Shown: positions 1 through 11,200 of the stretch, piece by piece
Numbering within the stretch: the first letter of the stretch is position 1
How the letters are laid out: every line of letters begins with the position of its first letter
From: GCA-2711565 sp963664245
GTDB taxonomy: Bacteria > Bacteroidota > Bacteroidia > Bacteroidales > GCA-2711565
NCBI GenBank assembly: GCA_963664245.1
Contig: OY760934.1
Coordinates: forward strand, 3,162,001 to 3,226,000
Length of the DNA stretch: 64,000 nucleotides
Direction of reading: 5' to 3'
Program-made: the position numbers and the translations under genes
The notes under the pieces: model-generated
The model's input: the letters and a program-made list of their open reading frames with translations, nothing else
What the model was told of the DNA's origin: nothing
The model's database searches: none

Positions 1-2
1 AA

Positions 3-1082
3 GCATTCGGGGCATTGAACCAGGTGTATAAAAAATTGAGGATTGAACGGGAGAAAAACCATTTATACTTAAAAACCATCATCGAACACATAAACCTGGC
101 TTTGCTTTGTTTTGACAAGCATAAAAATATTGTTATCATTAACGATGCGGCCTATAAATTTTTTGAAAAGAAATTTGTTGTTAACATTGCAACCATACAG
201 CGTTTTGATTCAGGATTGTCGGGCATTATTGAGAATATTAAAGGCGGACAAAAAAAACTATACAAGTTTGTTAAAGGCGGAAATTTGTATAATATTTCCA
301 TTCATGCCACCGAGTTTAAAATGCATGATGAACCCTATAAATTGATCTCTATTCAGGATGTTCGTTTCGAAATGGAAGAGCAGGAACTGGATGCCTGGCG
401 AAAATTGGTTCGGGTTCTTACCCACGAAATCATGAATACAGCCATCCCTATTTCGACCTTGGCCGGGGTCACAAATCAGTTATTATTACATGAAGACGGC
501 AGGGAAAAGAACCTGATAAATTTAGATGATGAAGATCAGGCGGATCTTCGTCACAGTTTAAAAACGATTGAAAAACGCAGCCGGGGAATGGTTGAATTTG
601 TAAAGGCAACAAAAAGTTATACCAATATGCCACTGCCAAAGTTTGAAAAGGCAGATATAAAGTTGCTGCTCGAAGATGTAATCAAACTGCTGAAACCGGG
701 CTTGGAAAAAAATATTGATTTCTCCATCGTTTCGGCTGACCATGTGCCGCTAATAAGCATTGATGTAAAATTGATTGAACAACTTTTTATTAATTTGATC
801 AAGAATGCCATTGAGGCAATTCCTGTTAAAACTAAAGGAAAAATTAAAATAGAGCTTTTCAAAAAACAAAGCCATTTAAGAGTAGAAATTACCGATAACG
901 GCAAAGGCATGGATGCAGAAACCCTCGAGAATATTTTTGTTCCCTTCTATACCACCAAAAGCGAAGGTTCGGGCATAGGCTTGAGTTTATCGAGACAGAT
1001 TATGAAATTGCATGCTGGTGAAATTTCGGTCTCGTCCATTCTTAATAAGGGAACAAAAATTGAATTAAAGTTTAATGTCTAA
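3..1082 (+). CDS. NtrY-like sensor histidine kinase, 5' end outside window
   Basis: The frame is open to the left edge of the window, so the start and any membrane segments lie outside; the TTG at 15 is not a convincing start. What remains is a PAS-like segment (about residues 20-115 counted from that TTG), a HisKA H-box with WRKLVRVLTHEIMN (His about 137), and an ATPase domain with the N-box NLIKNAIEAI, DNGKGM and GSGIGLSLS. The H-box with EIMN is typical of the NtrY-type kinases of Bacteroidota, which usually pair with an NtrC-like sigma-54 activator, presumably outside the window. The stop overlaps the stop of the convergent ankyrin gene by a few bases. Identification as a histidine kinase is secure; the NtrY assignment is inferred from motif style. 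Confidence 0.9.
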   Translation, partial: AFGALNQVYKKLRIEREKNHLYLKTIIEHINLALLCFDKHKNIVIINDAAYKFFEKKFVVNIATIQRFDSGLSGIIENIKGGQKKLYKFVKGGNLYNISIHATEFKMHDEPYKLISIQDVRFEMEEQELDAWRKLVRVLTHEIMNTAIPISTLAGVTNQLLLHEDGREKNLINLDDEDQADLRHSLKTIEKRSRGMVEFVKATKSYTNMPLPKFEKADIKLLLEDVIKLLKPGLEKNIDFSIVSADHVPLISIDVKLIEQLFINLIKNAIEAIPVKTKGKIKIELFKKQSHLRVEITDNGKGMDAETLENIFVPFYTTKSEGSGIGLSLSRQIMKLHAGEISVSSILNKGTKIELKFNV

Positions 1083-2770
1083 TTATTGAACGCTTTTTTT
1101 CTCAGGTTCTCAATAACATCAATACTAACCCAGTAAATATCTTCAGTCCCTTTACGGTTGCTGGTAAAGAAAAAGTATTTTTCGTCGGCCGAAACATTGG
1201 GGCAATAATCCGTCCCCTCTGAATTTATTTCATGTCCCATGTTTATTGAAGAAGTCCAACTGTTATCGTCTTTTCTAAAACTGATGTAAAGATCGCCTCC
1301 TCCAAGATGATCTTCATAGCCATGCGAGGTGAAGATAATATAATCTCCGTTGGGCGAAATCATTGCGTTGTATTCTCCCGAAGGGGTATTAATTTCCGGG
1401 CCGAGTTTTTGCATGTCATATATTTTCTCATCCTTAATTTTTGCTAAAAACAAATCGTTGCCCGGACCGGTGTATAAAAATTCGTTATTTCTAGTAAGAC
1501 TTGGGTAGAAACTGTCGTCTAAATTAGTGGTGTCAAGTAATCTGAAATTTTCGAATTCTTTTCCGTTGCGGTCGCCAATCCATATTTCCCAGCTTGAAGG
1601 TTTATTGGAACCATCCGGGTTTCGTTGAGAAATTAAATACAGGTTTTGGTTGTCGAAACTTACAAAACACTCGCTATCATTAAATTTCCCGGAGAAGTTC
1701 GCTTTTTGTGGCATTTTCCAACCATCTTCTTCTTTATGCATTACCATGATGGTAGAAATCATCTGGTGAATGCGGCTGTTACGGGTAAAATAAAATTCTT
1801 TCATGTCGGGCGAAAACATCTCATCCCGTTCGTTGTGATCGGGGGTAGAAATAATTCCTGGCGCGAATAATTTGGGTGTTAAACCGGGTTCTTCAAATCC
1901 GGGGTAAGTATGATCTAAGGCAAATGTTTTAGCTTCGTTAGCTCCTTTTTCTTTTAAGTAGCTGATTAAATCTGTGAGGTTAAGTTCGCTTGCAATGCCC
2001 AAGGCGTTTCTTCCGGCAAAATCTGTTTTGTTGATATCGGCACCAAGATCAATCAGCTTTTTTATACTAACAAGGTCTTTTTGTTTTACGGAACCTAAAA
2101 GAGGAAAATCTCCATAATCGCTTTGCTGATTTACATCTAATCCTTTATTGATGAGAAATTCGATTAACTCAGGATTTTTAGCATCTATGGCAGCAAATAA
2201 TAAAGTTGTTCCATCATATGAAAGAACCTGGGTGAAATCAAAATCAGATTTTATGTAATGGTCGACAATGGATGAAATATTGTTTTGAATTGCGAAATAG
2301 ATCATTTCAAATCCACGTTTGCCTTTTTTGTAAATGTCAACATTTTTGCTTAGTAAAAAATCGACAACATTTTTGCGGTTTCTTGCTACGGCTAAAAATA
2401 AAGGACTTCGATCTCCTTCGTCCATTATGTTTAAATCAGCACCTAAATCATTTAGCATTGAGCAAATCTCTACGCTACCACCTGCAGCGGCCCAATGTAA
2501 AGCTTGTCTCCCCAAATTACCTACTTCGAATGGGTCTGCGCCCTTTTCAATCAATAGCTTTGCAATTTCTAATTGATTGAAGTTCGCTGCAAAATCAAGA
2601 GGAGAAAACCCATTTTGATTTTTTGTAATTGCTGCCGTAGAATCAGCTTCTAATATTTTTTTAGTCAGCTCTATGTTTTTTTGCATGATTGCCCTAAATA
2701 TTTGCTGGGAGAATCCAGTACACGAAATAGTCATAACAAGGACTATTAATAAAATTTTTTCCAGTTTCAT
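1079..2770 (-). CDS. Secreted ankyrin-repeat protein with C-terminal PD40 beta-propeller
   Basis: 563 residues. A Sec signal peptide (about residues 1-22, ending SCTGFSQQ) could carry a lipobox, because Cys follows TIS; the exact cleavage type is uncertain. Residues about 30-275 hold seven or so ankyrin repeats (motifs such as GFSPLDFAANFNQLEIAKLL and GRQALHWAAAGGSVEICSML). Residues about 300-550 hold WD40-like/PD40 strands (SPNGDYIIFTSHG, SADEKYFFFTSNRKG). Both modules bind proteins or ligands rather than catalyse. The export signal puts the ankyrin repeats in the periplasm or at the surface. The gene stands alone, tail-to-tail with the kinase on its left and downstream of a LytTR regulator transcribed in the same direction across a gap of about 140 bp. 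No partner is visible. Confidence 0.82.
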   Translation of the reverse strand: MKLEKILLIVLVMTISCTGFSQQIFRAIMQKNIELTKKILEADSTAAITKNQNGFSPLDFAANFNQLEIAKLLIEKGADPFEVGNLGRQALHWAAAGGSVEICSMLNDLGADLNIMDEGDRSPLFLAVARNRKNVVDFLLSKNVDIYKKGKRGFEMIYFAIQNNISSIVDHYIKSDFDFTQVLSYDGTTLLFAAIDAKNPELIEFLINKGLDVNQQSDYGDFPLLGSVKQKDLVSIKKLIDLGADINKTDFAGRNALGIASELNLTDLISYLKEKGANEAKTFALDHTYPGFEEPGLTPKLFAPGIISTPDHNERDEMFSPDMKEFYFTRNSRIHQMISTIMVMHKEEDGWKMPQKANFSGKFNDSECFVSFDNQNLYLISQRNPDGSNKPSSWEIWIGDRNGKEFENFRLLDTTNLDDSFYPSLTRNNEFLYTGPGNDLFLAKIKDEKIYDMQKLGPEINTPSGEYNAMISPNGDYIIFTSHGYEDHLGGGDLYISFRKDDNSWTSSINMGHEINSEGTDYCPNVSADEKYFFFTSNRKGTEDIYWVSIDVIENLRKKAFNN

Positions 2771-2910
2771 AGGTTCTTATTTTTTGGTTAAAGATATTTA
2801 CTTATGATTAATGGGTTTTCTTTTTCCCTATTAAATTGGGGGGAAAGTCTACCAAGGACTATCTTTTTTGCACTAAAAGCAAAAAACAACCCATAAATAA
2901 CCAAGCCTTC

Positions 2911-3663
2911 TTAATGAGTGAGTTTGTTCATATGAGCCAAAAACAGTTCTTTCTTTCCACGGCTTATAGAAACATGCGAGCCATCGGTCATCTCAACATA
3001 GCCCCCGTCTTGACGTACAAATTTCTTGACATATTCGAGGTTGACCAGATGCGAATTATGGGTTCTGAAAAAATGGCGGTCGTTTAATAATTCCTGATAT
3101 TCTTTTAAATTCCGGGATACTAATATTTTTCGTCCGTTGGACAAAAAGAACCATGAATAGCTCCGGTCGGCTTCAATGCGGATAATCTCTTTGGTATTCA
3201 GGTATTCCATTCCTTCGGAGGTCGGAATGGCCAGTTTGCTTGGGGTTCCCGAACGTAAATTCTCAAACAGGGCATCGTAGCTGGGGCTTTGTTCTTTGTT
3301 TTCTTTTGAACGGAACACTTTGGTCACTGCCGATAAAAATTCTTTAATGTTGATGGGTTTTAAAATATAGTCGACCGCGCTGAATTTAATGGCTTTGATG
3401 GCATAGTGGTTAAAAGCGGTGATAAAAATCACGTCAAAGGTTTTGTCGGGAAATTTGGCGAGTAAATCAAAGCCGCTTCCATGGGGCATTTCTACATCCA
3501 AAAAGACTAAGTCAGGATTGGCTTTTTTTATGGTGCTCACTCCTGTTTTTGCGTTGTATGCTTTTCCTACAATCGTAATGTTTGGACAATATTCTTCAAC
3601 AATTGAGCTGATAAATTTTACGGCATCAATTTCGTCGTCTACGATGACTGCTTTTAGGTTCAT
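2911..3663 (-). CDS. LytTR-family response regulator
   Basis: 250 residues with a receiver domain (about 1-120; acidic pair near D9/D10, phospho-acceptor D56 in LVFLDVEMP, Lys in YILKP) followed by a LytTR DNA-binding domain (about 145-245; motif HNSHLVNLEYVKKFVRQDGG). It is the cytosolic output partner of the sensor kinase encoded immediately upstream, with a 10-bp gap, so the two form one transcription unit. In this family phosphorylation of the receiver drives LytTR binding to direct repeats in target promoters; the targets here are unknown. Length and domain order are normal for LytR/AlgR regulators. Confidence 0.95.
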   Translation of the reverse strand: MNLKAVIVDDEIDAVKFISSIVEEYCPNITIVGKAYNAKTGVSTIKKANPDLVFLDVEMPHGSGFDLLAKFPDKTFDVIFITAFNHYAIKAIKFSAVDYILKPINIKEFLSAVTKVFRSKENKEQSPSYDALFENLRSGTPSKLAIPTSEGMEYLNTKEIIRIEADRSYSWFFLSNGRKILVSRNLKEYQELLNDRHFFRTHNSHLVNLEYVKKFVRQDGGYVEMTDGSHVSISRGKKELFLAHMNKLTH

Positions 3664-3673
3664 TGCTTTTGAT

Positions 3674-5605
3674 TTATGAGATGATCGGAATATTGATAAT
3701 TACACGGGTTCCTGCCGGATTTCCCATTTTGTCAAGTAAATCTTCGTAATGTATTTTCATTTCATTTCCATACAAGGTATTTACCAGTTTTAACCTCGAT
3801 TCGGTAATTTTTGTCCCCAGTGATTTTTGGTTCCCGTTTTTAACTTTTTTGATTGCTTGTGCCTTTTCCCTTCCAATACCATCATCTTCAATGGTTACTT
3901 CAATATACTTCTCTTTGAGTTTTAAATCGATATGAATGTAGCCGCTTTCATCCTTGTTGCTCAAACCGTGGCAGATTGAATTCTCTACATAGGGCTGGAT
4001 GAGCATGGTTGGGATTTTATACAGCAAGGCGTCAATTTCTTCATCTACATTTATTTCCCAGGTAAATTTATCTTTAAAACGAAGGCCTTCCAACTGAAGA
4101 TATAGTTGCAGGGCTTCCAGCTCGTCTTTAATCGGAATGGAAGTATGCGTCGAGTTTTCAAGGGTTTTTCGCATTAAGCTGGAGAATTTGGTGAGGTAAT
4201 TGTTGGTCGAAATACGGTCGTTTTGGTACATGTAATACTGAATGGAGTTCAATGTGTTGAAAATAAAATGCGGATTCATTTGCTGGCGAAGGTTCTTTTG
4301 GGTGATTTCCGAAATCTTATGATTCATCTCGGTTATCCGCTGTATGTTTTTTTGACGGTTTTGGTAAAAAATTAATCCTCCAATAATGAAAAACAAAAGG
4401 ATGCCACTTCCTAAACCATAGGTTAATATTTTATTTTCGTACAACTTGGCACTAAGCAATTCCAGTTCTTTTTCCTTTTTTTCAGACATGTACATTAATT
4501 CGCTTTGCCCGATTTTTTTAATATATTCCTGTTCTTTTAGCTTCTCTTGATAGAAAGCATGTTTTTTGAAATAGTTATAGGCTTTCTCATATTTTCCTTC
4601 CTCGGCAAATAACTGGCTCAACGATTTGTACAGCCATGCCAGGTTGTAAACAGCATTGTTTTTATGTGCAATATCAATAGCCTTTGAATAAAAATTCAAC
4701 GATTCTTTACTTTTTTTCTCTTCGTAAAGAATTCGTGCCATATATCCATACGAGTTTGCTAGAAGAGTACTGTCTCTGAGTAAATTACACAAGGGAATCA
4801 ACTGTTTAAACATTTTATAGGCTGTTTTATGTTTCCCCAGGTAGTAATATGAGCGGGCAATTTTCGTGTTGTTTTTAAGCATCCAAGTCGAATCATTTTT
4901 TACTTCGGAAATTTTAGCTGAATTCTGAAAATAAATCAGGGCTTTATCGTATTCTTCTTTGTTTAGATAAATGTCTCCTAATTGATGCTGAATGATGATT
5001 AATTGTTCAATGTTTTTATCTTTTGCTTTTGCGAAATTATCATAAGCTTTTTTTAGTGAACCAAATTCTTTTTCGTTTTCACCAATAGTCGAATATATTT
5101 TTGCCAGCTCATATTGGGTGTGTGCTGCATAATCATAAAATTTAAGTTTCAGCGCTGTTTTAATATTCACTTCGTAATATTTAATGGCTTTTGAAATATA
5201 ACCCTTTCGGTAATATTGATAGGCAACCAAGTTTTCGGCCTTTAGCATTAACAGGTAATCGGATTTACTTTTGTATTTCTTATAAAGATTATTTGCATAC
5301 TTATTCCCTTCGTTATAATGTCCGAATTCAATAAGGCTTTTTACATATTTGAATTCAAGTTCGGAAGATATTGGCAGCGATTTTTTTTCCAGTAAAGTGA
5401 TTAACTGTTTTCCATATTGAATGGCTGCTTCATCCTTAAGTTTTACCAATTCGTGGAACAATAAATTACAATATTCTATCCGTAATGAATCCGGTAAGTT
5501 TTTGTCCTCAAGGGCTTTCATATAGGAACTGAAATCCCCGGCAAATGAAAAATTAAAAATTAAGCCGATAATTGTAAGACTGACAAGTCGTTTAATCATG
5601 TTCAT
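3674..5605 (-). CDS. TPR-containing LytS-type sensor histidine kinase
   Basis: 643 residues. A signal peptide (residues 1-22, ending FSFAGDF) is followed by a long TPR region (about 90-380), which should be periplasmic, one membrane segment (about 392-415, GLGSGILLFFIIGGLIFYQ) and a cytosolic coiled linker. The His_kinase core carries the phospho-His in QMNPHFIFNTLNSIQYYM, and a HATPase domain follows with DDGIGREKA. This is the five-TM-free, TPR-sensing LytS variant common in Bacteroidota. It is co-transcribed with the LytTR regulator downstream, so the pair is a complete two-component system. The stimulus is unknown; TPRs suggest a protein or peptide ligand. Confidence 0.93.
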   Translation of the reverse strand: MNMIKRLVSLTIIGLIFNFSFAGDFSSYMKALEDKNLPDSLRIEYCNLLFHELVKLKDEAAIQYGKQLITLLEKKSLPISSELEFKYVKSLIEFGHYNEGNKYANNLYKKYKSKSDYLLMLKAENLVAYQYYRKGYISKAIKYYEVNIKTALKLKFYDYAAHTQYELAKIYSTIGENEKEFGSLKKAYDNFAKAKDKNIEQLIIIQHQLGDIYLNKEEYDKALIYFQNSAKISEVKNDSTWMLKNNTKIARSYYYLGKHKTAYKMFKQLIPLCNLLRDSTLLANSYGYMARILYEEKKSKESLNFYSKAIDIAHKNNAVYNLAWLYKSLSQLFAEEGKYEKAYNYFKKHAFYQEKLKEQEYIKKIGQSELMYMSEKKEKELELLSAKLYENKILTYGLGSGILLFFIIGGLIFYQNRQKNIQRITEMNHKISEITQKNLRQQMNPHFIFNTLNSIQYYMYQNDRISTNNYLTKFSSLMRKTLENSTHTSIPIKDELEALQLYLQLEGLRFKDKFTWEINVDEEIDALLYKIPTMLIQPYVENSICHGLSNKDESGYIHIDLKLKEKYIEVTIEDDGIGREKAQAIKKVKNGNQKSLGTKITESRLKLVNTLYGNEMKIHYEDLLDKMGNPAGTRVIINIPIIS

Positions 5606-5752
5606 CGTTGTAAGTAGTTGATATGGCTAATTTAAGAATAATTTTACACGGTAAAAGTACGAAAAGGCTTTTCCCCGCTTTCTTAGTAAACAACAAACTA
5701 CGTTCAGCGAACTCCCGTTGGCAATTTTTGACTAACTTCCGGTAAACAGGAA

Positions 5753-8224
5753 TCATTTTCTTTTCAGTATTTCAAACTCTCTTTTTATGATCTCGCCACT
5801 CTCATCAATCAATGTAATGCTATGTAAGCCTTCTGTGGCATAAATTTCCATCTGGTGGTTGTCAATGGTTGAACCTAAATATTTTTCATCCAAATGCCAG
5901 TGAATTTCCATCTCCGGCAAACGGTGTATGGCTTCAAAAACGGTTCTGCCACGAATACCGCCGAAATCAAACGGGATGTAAATTTTGGCATTGGCGGTTG
6001 GATAAATTAGCTCAAGGTTGGTCGCTTTATTGGATTTACAGTCAGCGCGAACCGGGGGAAGTTTTTTGTAAAAAGGGTTCTTTTTACGGTAATACCACTC
6101 CATCACGGTAGGCAATACAAACCATGATTTTATCACCATGTCTTTTACCGGGTAGCAATTGCTGTTAACCTGGTAGTGTTTGTCCTTATCCAAAATTACC
6201 TTTTGGTGGTAGGGACAGCTTTCACTGTAATTGCTGGCTTCAGTGCTGAAAATCAGTTTTGTCTCTTCGCAGTTTGGCCCTGCTTTGAACCCGCTTTTTT
6301 TACAAACTTCAATTTGTTTTAAGTCGTCGTAAGGAGGGGAGAACCAGCTTGTTTCCGGAAGGATATCGAACACATCAAACACGATGGGAGCTGCTACGGT
6401 AGCTCCGGTTAATCCGGGGCGGCCTTCCCCGTCGGCATTCCCGACCCAGCTAATCACAACATATTCGGGAGTGATCCCGGCGGTCCATGCATCGCGGTGG
6501 CCGAAACTGGTTCCTGTTTTCCAGGCAATTTTTTGTGCCGAACCGAATAAATCCCAATTGGCTCCTTCTTCGGGGCGATCCATATCGGTCAGAGCTTCAA
6601 AGGTTAGCCAAATGGAAGACGCGCTTAAAATGTCGCGGTCGTTAAAACGATTAGGTAAATCCGGTTTTAACGATTTGTCAAAATAAGGTTCAAAATAATT
6701 TCCAACCCGGTAGGTTGAACTGTTTTCGCCGAAATTTGCAAGCGTGCGTGCCATGGCCGAATAAACCCGGGCCAAGTCCCACAGCCTGATTTCGGCTCCT
6801 CCCAAAATTAATGTTAGCCCGTAATGATCCGGGGGCCTGTTAATGGTTTTGAAATTCATGCGTTGCAATTTGCGGTGGAATTTTTCAACTCCATATTGGT
6901 GCAACATGCGGGTAGCCGGAATGTTTAATGAGCGTGCCAGGGCATTTCCGGCCGGAACGGCCCCGTCGTATTTTTGGGAGAAATTTTTTGGGGCAAAGCC
7001 TTCATACCGGGTGGGGATATCCGGTATCAGGCTGTTTGGCGTGATGATGCCGTCGTTCAGCATAAACGCATAAAGCAGGGGTTTTAAAATACTGCCCGAA
7101 CTTCTTTCGGAAGTGATAATATCTACGTGTCTGCCCGAATGAGAAATGGTATCGTTAGTGTTCCCTACATAAGCTACCACTTCGCCGGTTTTAACTTTAA
7201 CCACCATCACGGCGGCATTCCGGATTTCGTTCACAGACAAAAGCTTGAAATGCCTGTCGATAATTTGGTTGCATTTTTGTTGAATGTTGTAATCGATGGT
7301 GGTGTTGATTCTTTTGCCGTTTTGTCCTTCCTTAAAACAGCGGTCGAGAAGGTGGGGTGTAAGCTGGGGTAATGCTTTTGGTTTTTGTGGCAGGAGTTCC
7401 AGCTTGGCGAGTTCGCAGGAAAGCGAATCGATAATTCCCTTATCCCTGATTTTATCGAGCAGGCGGTTTCGTTTTAAACGCAAAGCCTCCTGGTTCTTGC
7501 CCGGGTATATTAGCGAAGGTGCATTGGGCAACACCGCCAGGGTTGCTGTTTCGGCCCATGAAAGTTTGTCTGGAGATCGTCCATAATACCGCCATGAAGC
7601 TGCTTCCAGGCCAACCACATTTCCCCCGAAAGGGGCATGTGATGCGTAAAATTTCAAAATTTCATTTTTTGAATAACGGGTTTCCAGTCGCAGCGACAGG
7701 AAACTTTCAATGATTTTTTGCCATATATTTCTCCGTTTGTTTCCCCTCGACATGCGGATAACCTGCATGCTGATGGTGCTTCCGCCCTGTACGATTTCCC
7801 CCGCCCGAATGTTGTTTCTCAAGGCTCTGAAAACAGCAAAAGGATTTACGCCGGGATGGGAATAAAAATGTTCGTCTTCAAACAGTACAATGGCCGTTTT
7901 AAATTTTTGAGGAAGCGTGTCGATAAGCGGGAAACGCCACTGGCCGTCATCTGCAATTTTTGCCGACAGCAGAATGCCGTTTTTATCGTTCAGCACCGTT
8001 GAATACGGGTTTTCGAATAAAGGTTCGGACAAACAAAAAATAAATAAAACAAAAAGAACGGCAAGAACCCCCAGTGGGATTCTTACCCTTTTCTTGCGGA
8101 AAAAAGGTGAAAGGGTTTTTCTGATCCGGGCAGTTTTTAAATAAAGAGTTACTATTCCGGAGAACCCTTTTTTAAACCTATTCGTTTGTTTCTGTGGCTT
8201 CTTTTTCAACATTCTCCTTAACAA
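5753..8224 (-). CDS. pbpC: Penicillin-binding protein 1C (bifunctional transglycosylase/transpeptidase)
   Basis: 823 residues. After a basic cytosolic stretch and one membrane anchor (about 50-66), a GT51 transglycosylase domain shows FEDEHFYSHPG (catalytic Glu about 117) and QGGSTISMQ. The penicillin-binding domain carries SILK (Ser378/Lys381), SLN (431-433) and KTG (568-570). The C-terminal BiPBP_C module (about 730-823) is the PbpC signature. The protein polymerises and cross-links peptidoglycan at the inner membrane. Its first 47 bases overlap the end of the alpha-2-macroglobulin gene, so translation is probably coupled; ATG codons at residue 1 or residue 5 could both serve. Pairing of pbpC with an alpha-2-macroglobulin gene is conserved, as in E. 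coli yfhM-pbpC. All catalytic motifs are intact. Confidence 0.96.
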   Translation of the reverse strand: MLRRMLKKKPQKQTNRFKKGFSGIVTLYLKTARIRKTLSPFFRKKRVRIPLGVLAVLFVLFIFCLSEPLFENPYSTVLNDKNGILLSAKIADDGQWRFPLIDTLPQKFKTAIVLFEDEHFYSHPGVNPFAVFRALRNNIRAGEIVQGGSTISMQVIRMSRGNKRRNIWQKIIESFLSLRLETRYSKNEILKFYASHAPFGGNVVGLEAASWRYYGRSPDKLSWAETATLAVLPNAPSLIYPGKNQEALRLKRNRLLDKIRDKGIIDSLSCELAKLELLPQKPKALPQLTPHLLDRCFKEGQNGKRINTTIDYNIQQKCNQIIDRHFKLLSVNEIRNAAVMVVKVKTGEVVAYVGNTNDTISHSGRHVDIITSERSSGSILKPLLYAFMLNDGIITPNSLIPDIPTRYEGFAPKNFSQKYDGAVPAGNALARSLNIPATRMLHQYGVEKFHRKLQRMNFKTINRPPDHYGLTLILGGAEIRLWDLARVYSAMARTLANFGENSSTYRVGNYFEPYFDKSLKPDLPNRFNDRDILSASSIWLTFEALTDMDRPEEGANWDLFGSAQKIAWKTGTSFGHRDAWTAGITPEYVVISWVGNADGEGRPGLTGATVAAPIVFDVFDILPETSWFSPPYDDLKQIEVCKKSGFKAGPNCEETKLIFSTEASNYSESCPYHQKVILDKDKHYQVNSNCYPVKDMVIKSWFVLPTVMEWYYRKKNPFYKKLPPVRADCKSNKATNLELIYPTANAKIYIPFDFGGIRGRTVFEAIHRLPEMEIHWHLDEKYLGSTIDNHQMEIYATEGLHSITLIDESGEIIKREFEILKRK

Positions 8225-11200
8225 CAGGTTGTTTTATAACCTGAACCCATCTTCCTGCTTTATGAGCGTTTATCTCGTTATCGTACATGGCCTCGCAATA
8301 AACCGTCGGTAAATAAAATTTACCCAGGTATGATGCATTTAGTAATACCCTGAACGTTCTGGTTTTTCCTTTCGGGATCTCAAAATAGGTTAGAACCCGG
8401 TCGTCGCGGATGTCCTGGTATTGTGGCTTGTCTTTTACGTAAATTGATTCACCTTCATCCATACGTAAATTATGGATTTCCCACCCTGAAGGGAAAATCT
8501 GGGTCAGGGCCATTTCGCGGTAATCAACCCGGATGCCTGGATGTGAAACTTTAACTTCAGCCATGAAGTCGGTTCCCTGTATTAATTTATCTGGCTGGAT
8601 TTCTTTTCCATCCATGTCAAGGTAACGAATGCTCATTCTTAAATTATTTTCGGCATTTGTTGCATCTCCGGCTAGCGGAATACCGTCCATGTAAATTCTT
8701 GCAAACAGGGTTTGTTCGTTTTTGTTTACAATTTCTAGGGTTCCTCCCAGATTGGTATTTAAATCAAGTTTTTGCTGGTGCATGGGGCTTTGCATCACAA
8801 CGCTGGTTTTGCGGCCATTGTTAATGATGTAATCAAATTCAAACGAATCACTCTCGCCCGATTCTCCAATAAATTTAGAGATGGCCATCAAAGCATAAGC
8901 GGTTGTTTGGGTGCTGTACCAGCGATCGGTATTTAGTTCTTCCTGAATATCTTTGAAAACATCGTAAGCCTTGTCTTTTTTGCCCATTAAGGTCAGGGTT
9001 TCAAGAATCATGGCCTGATCGCGGGTTCCGCTGCCAAAGGTGTATGAAAGTTCGCTGTACGACGGAACATTGGTTGCCAGGTTATCAATGATTTGTTCGG
9101 CAATTTTTTCACGTCCTGCAAGGTAATAAGCGGCAGCCAGTCGCCATTTTGCAGCAACGCACAATGAAGCTGTTTCGCGCAGGCGGTTCATTGGCCCGAT
9201 GGCTGATTTGCCTGCCAGTGCCAGCGTAAATAAACGGTAAGCCTGTTGAACCTGCCGGCTATAATAGTTGTAACCGCTTGTTTTTAATCCTGCTGTCCAT
9301 TCGTTGGCTTTTTCCTGTTGGTAGCTGATCCATTTCCGTAAGAAGCCGTAAGGTAATGAATATCCCCTGGCCTGGGCTTCGAGCATGAAATGTCCAGCAT
9401 AAGTGGTTCCCCATTCGCTAACATAATCGTAACCGCTGGGCCAGTAAGTCATGCCGCCATTACTTAGCTGGAAGTTTTTAAGTTGCTCAATTCCTGCTTT
9501 AATGTTGTTTTCAATCTTTGTTCTTTCAACATCATCGAGGTTCAACAAATTAGGCAGGAATAATTGCGGGAAGATCGAGGAGGTTGTTTGTTCGATACAT
9601 CCGTGAGGGTAGCGAATTAAATAATTCAATCGTTTTTCGAGGTTCAAAGGAGGAATGGATGAGATTTCCAGCATGCCGTTGTTGGTTCCTTTCATTCCAA
9701 CGGCTTTAAAATCAGTTTTCCAGCTTTGTCCTGGTTCAATAGCTTTTCGGATAACATTTGAAATCCTTGGGTTGGGCAAACGCACATCCAGTTCAATGTC
9801 GTATTCGGCTCTTTTTTTACCGCTGCTGGCAATTACTTTTATTCTGCCAACTCCAATTTTCTCGTTGACTTCCAGTTCAAAATCGGTCATCTTTTCGCCA
9901 ACGGTGTCAAAGTTTAGCACGTTTACCGAGCCACCTTTGTTTTTGAAAAAGTCGTTGGTTTGGAGTTCGATATTTACGTTTTTGATGTCGTCCTCCATGG
10001 CAAAAACGGTCACCGGGAGTTTAACAATTTCGCCGGGACTAACCACCCTTGGGAAACTTGCCAGCACCATCAAAGGTTTTTTAACCGGCGTTGCTTTGCT
10101 GGTTTTTCCGTAGGCTCCTTCATAGCCTGCAACCACCATGGTTTTTACCGAACCGATGTAATTGGGCATGGTAAAGGTGTGGGTGTTTGTTGAAGAAGGT
10201 TCGAGATGTATTGGCCCGAAAAACTGCACCACCGGTTTAAAACGGTTGGCTTTTTCAACGGGTTTTTTACCTAGTTCTGCGCCACCACCAAGGGCCATCA
10301 ACCCGGAAATATTTCCAGTGAAGGCTCCCATTACGTATTTGTACATGTCCCAGGTTTTAATGCCGAGGGCTTCGCGGGCATAAAAATACGACCAGGCATC
10401 GGGGGTTTTAAAATTGGTCAAATCCAGCAATCCTTCATCCACAACAGCCAGGGTATAGGTCATGGCTTTGCCGTTTGTTTCGCTCACTTTTATGCTTACT
10501 TTTTTTTCGGGTTCGAGTGATTCAGGCATTTCGATGACGGGAGACAAGTGGGTCATTGGATCTTCGATGTTGATTTGTTCGATGCCGTAAAGACGGATTG
10601 GTAAATCATTAGCCGTTTGATTGTGGGGCTGGATGAATGAAATGTGGATGTAAACATTCGGAGCCATTTCTTTATCGGCCACAAACGAAAAGCTGTGGTT
10701 TTCTTTGCTAACATTTACCCAGTATGTTTCGATAACCCTTGATCCGGATTCTATGCTGATTAATGCCTTGCCTTGTTTAGCATCGGGCAGTTCAATTTTT
10801 ACCGTTTCGCCAACATTATACTTTGGCTTGTCGGTTTTAAACGAAAGCATTTCGGCTCCGCCGGGATTTGCGGCTCCGGAAGCGTTCCACCAGCCACGGT
10901 AAGAAGTATAGAACATTTGCCCGGTACTGTGTCCGCTAACCGGATCGGTAATCCGGATCAGTTTGCGACCCCACGAACGGGTATTTAAATCCATTTCGTA
11001 CATGGCTTTGCCGTCTTTGGTGTCGATTTTTTCTGTCTTTATCCGGCTCGAACTTTGATATCGGATGTAGCTTGCCAGGTCATACGAATTGTCTTGCTCC
11101 CACCACCATCTCCAGCGAAGGTTGAAAATTTCGATTTTCAGGCCTTTGCGGTCAACCGGGTTTCCTTCTTCGTCAACCGTTACAATGGGGATCATGTTGG

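Noticed and set aside
9655..10113. 152-codon open frame on the plus strand
   Set aside because: It lies wholly antisense within the alpha-2-macroglobulin gene, has no start signal, and its composition mirrors the opposite codons; a shadow frame.
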